The notes under the pieces were generated by a model. It was given only the letters and a program-made list of their open reading frames with translations. It was not told the origin of the DNA and did no database searches. 6,589 bases of DNA from an uncultured Granulosicoccaceae bacterium (lineage in GTDB: Bacteria; Pseudomonadota; Gammaproteobacteria; CALCKW01): contig CALDHJ010000564.1 in NCBI GenBank assembly GCA_937941555.1, positions 1 through 6,589 of the forward strand. The letters are read 5' to 3'. Of this stretch, positions 5,987-6,589 are shown piece after piece. Within the stretch, counting starts at the first letter, position 1. The number at the start of each line of letters is the position of its first letter. The position numbers were made by a program, and so were the translations under genes.

Positions 5987-6589
5987 TCAGCGCAAAAAAC
6001 GTATCCACCGCCACAACCGCAAGATATCCGCCAGCGCACCCGCCACGTAGGTGTAGGCGCAGGCTCTCAGAATCCGGCGCGCTGCCGGCATGTCCGATGC
6101 CGGAACATAGCCTTCCTCGAGAATTGGTAGGGCTTTCTTGAAACTCGCGTCGTATTCCTCGGGCAGGATCGCAATATACATGAGCACTGACGACAACATC
6201 GTCAAGACGCCCACGGCACCGAGAAAGAACAAGACTGAAGGCGTGCGCGCCATCACCGTGAACACCGGTGCGCCCATCATGACGATCGAGCCCACCCGCT
6301 GAATGAGCTGTGCTTTCCCGAGGTACTTGTCGCGCAGGCGGGAAACGGGTTCTTCTCTGCAGAACTGAATGGCGTGGCCGATCTCATGCGCGGCCACCGC
6401 GACGGCGGTCAGCGATTTGCCGTCGTACACGTCCGGACTCAGGGATACGGTGCGGTCTGCCGGCCGGTAGAAATTCTCTGACGCGCCGCCTCGGACCACC
6501 GTGACCCCATCCAGGCCAAAGCGCTCGACCAGATGCTGCGCTAGTTCGGCGCCTGTGCCGGGCATGCCTTCGATGTGCGATGAATGACG
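5987..6589 (-). CDS. YugP-type membrane zinc metallopeptidase, N-terminus beyond the right edge
   Basis: Two hundred residues are visible, ending at a TGA at 5987-5989. The zinc-binding HEIGH motif is at residues 68-72 of the visible part, inside VAVAAHEIGHAIQF, with a downstream glutamate in LPEEYDAS (E145) as the likely third ligand. This matches the Zn_peptidase_2 / YugP family (COG2738). Two hydrophobic segments, about 99-114 and 118-142, and a C-terminal one, about 177-196, place it in the inner membrane. Physiological substrates of the family are poorly known. The ATG at 6565 is probably internal: the frame stays open to the window edge, and EGMPGTGAELAQHLVERFGL is where family members already have about 30 residues, including a membrane helix, before it. 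The gene converges on the GGDEF-EAL gene with 21 bases between stop codons and no visible terminator. Confidence 0.88.
   Translation of the reverse strand, partial: RHSSHIEGMPGTGAELAQHLVERFGLDGVTVVRGGASENFYRPADRTVSLSPDVYDGKSLTAVAVAAHEIGHAIQFCREEPVSRLRDKYLGKAQLIQRVGSIVMMGAPVFTVMARTPSVLFFLGAVGVLTMLSSVLMYIAILPEEYDASFKKALPILEEGYVPASDMPAARRILRACAYTYVAGALADILRLWRWIRFLR

Overview
The window is GC-rich, ordinary-looking bacterial chromosome. The codons of every real gene strongly favour G or C at the third position. The gene families present are two cyclic-di-GMP enzymes with GGDEF/EAL domains, a betaine-epimerase-like enolase-superfamily enzyme, a glutathione S-transferase homologue and a YugP-type membrane zinc peptidase. 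This set fits a proteobacterium, most likely a gammaproteobacterium, and the betaine enzyme makes a marine or saline habitat plausible. That placement is inference from gene content; there is no rRNA or other taxonomic marker. I see no mobile element, CRISPR array, tRNA, rRNA or prophage signature.

Layout from left to right: (1) the C-terminal part of an unrecognised plus-strand protein, ending at 283; (2) a minus-strand cytosolic diguanylate cyclase (342-1835) with a long helical N-terminal region and a GGEEF active site but a degenerate inhibitory site; (3) a 180-base divergent intergenic region; (4) a plus-strand mandelate racemase/muconate lactonizing enzyme family member (2016-3125) that closely resembles proline-betaine / 4-hydroxyproline-betaine 2-epimerases; (5) a plus-strand glutathione S-transferase-like protein (3256-3903); (6) 28 bases later, probably in the same transcript, a PAS-PAS-GGDEF-EAL protein (3932-5965) with both catalytic domains apparently intact; (7) a convergent minus-strand zinc metallopeptidase (5987 to the right edge), whose N-terminus lies outside the window.

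Functionally, the region holds two c-di-GMP turnover enzymes on either side of two small-molecule enzymes. The two GGDEF domains differ in a way that matters: the stand-alone cyclase lacks the arginine of the RxxD product-inhibition site, while the GGDEF-EAL protein keeps it. Nothing in the sequence links the betaine-type enzyme and the GST-like protein to c-di-GMP signalling except position. I did not find a convincing undescribed system. The most useful leads are the I-site contrast, the apparently isolated betaine-epimerase-like gene with conserved ligand-binding aromatics, and the unidentified left-edge protein.
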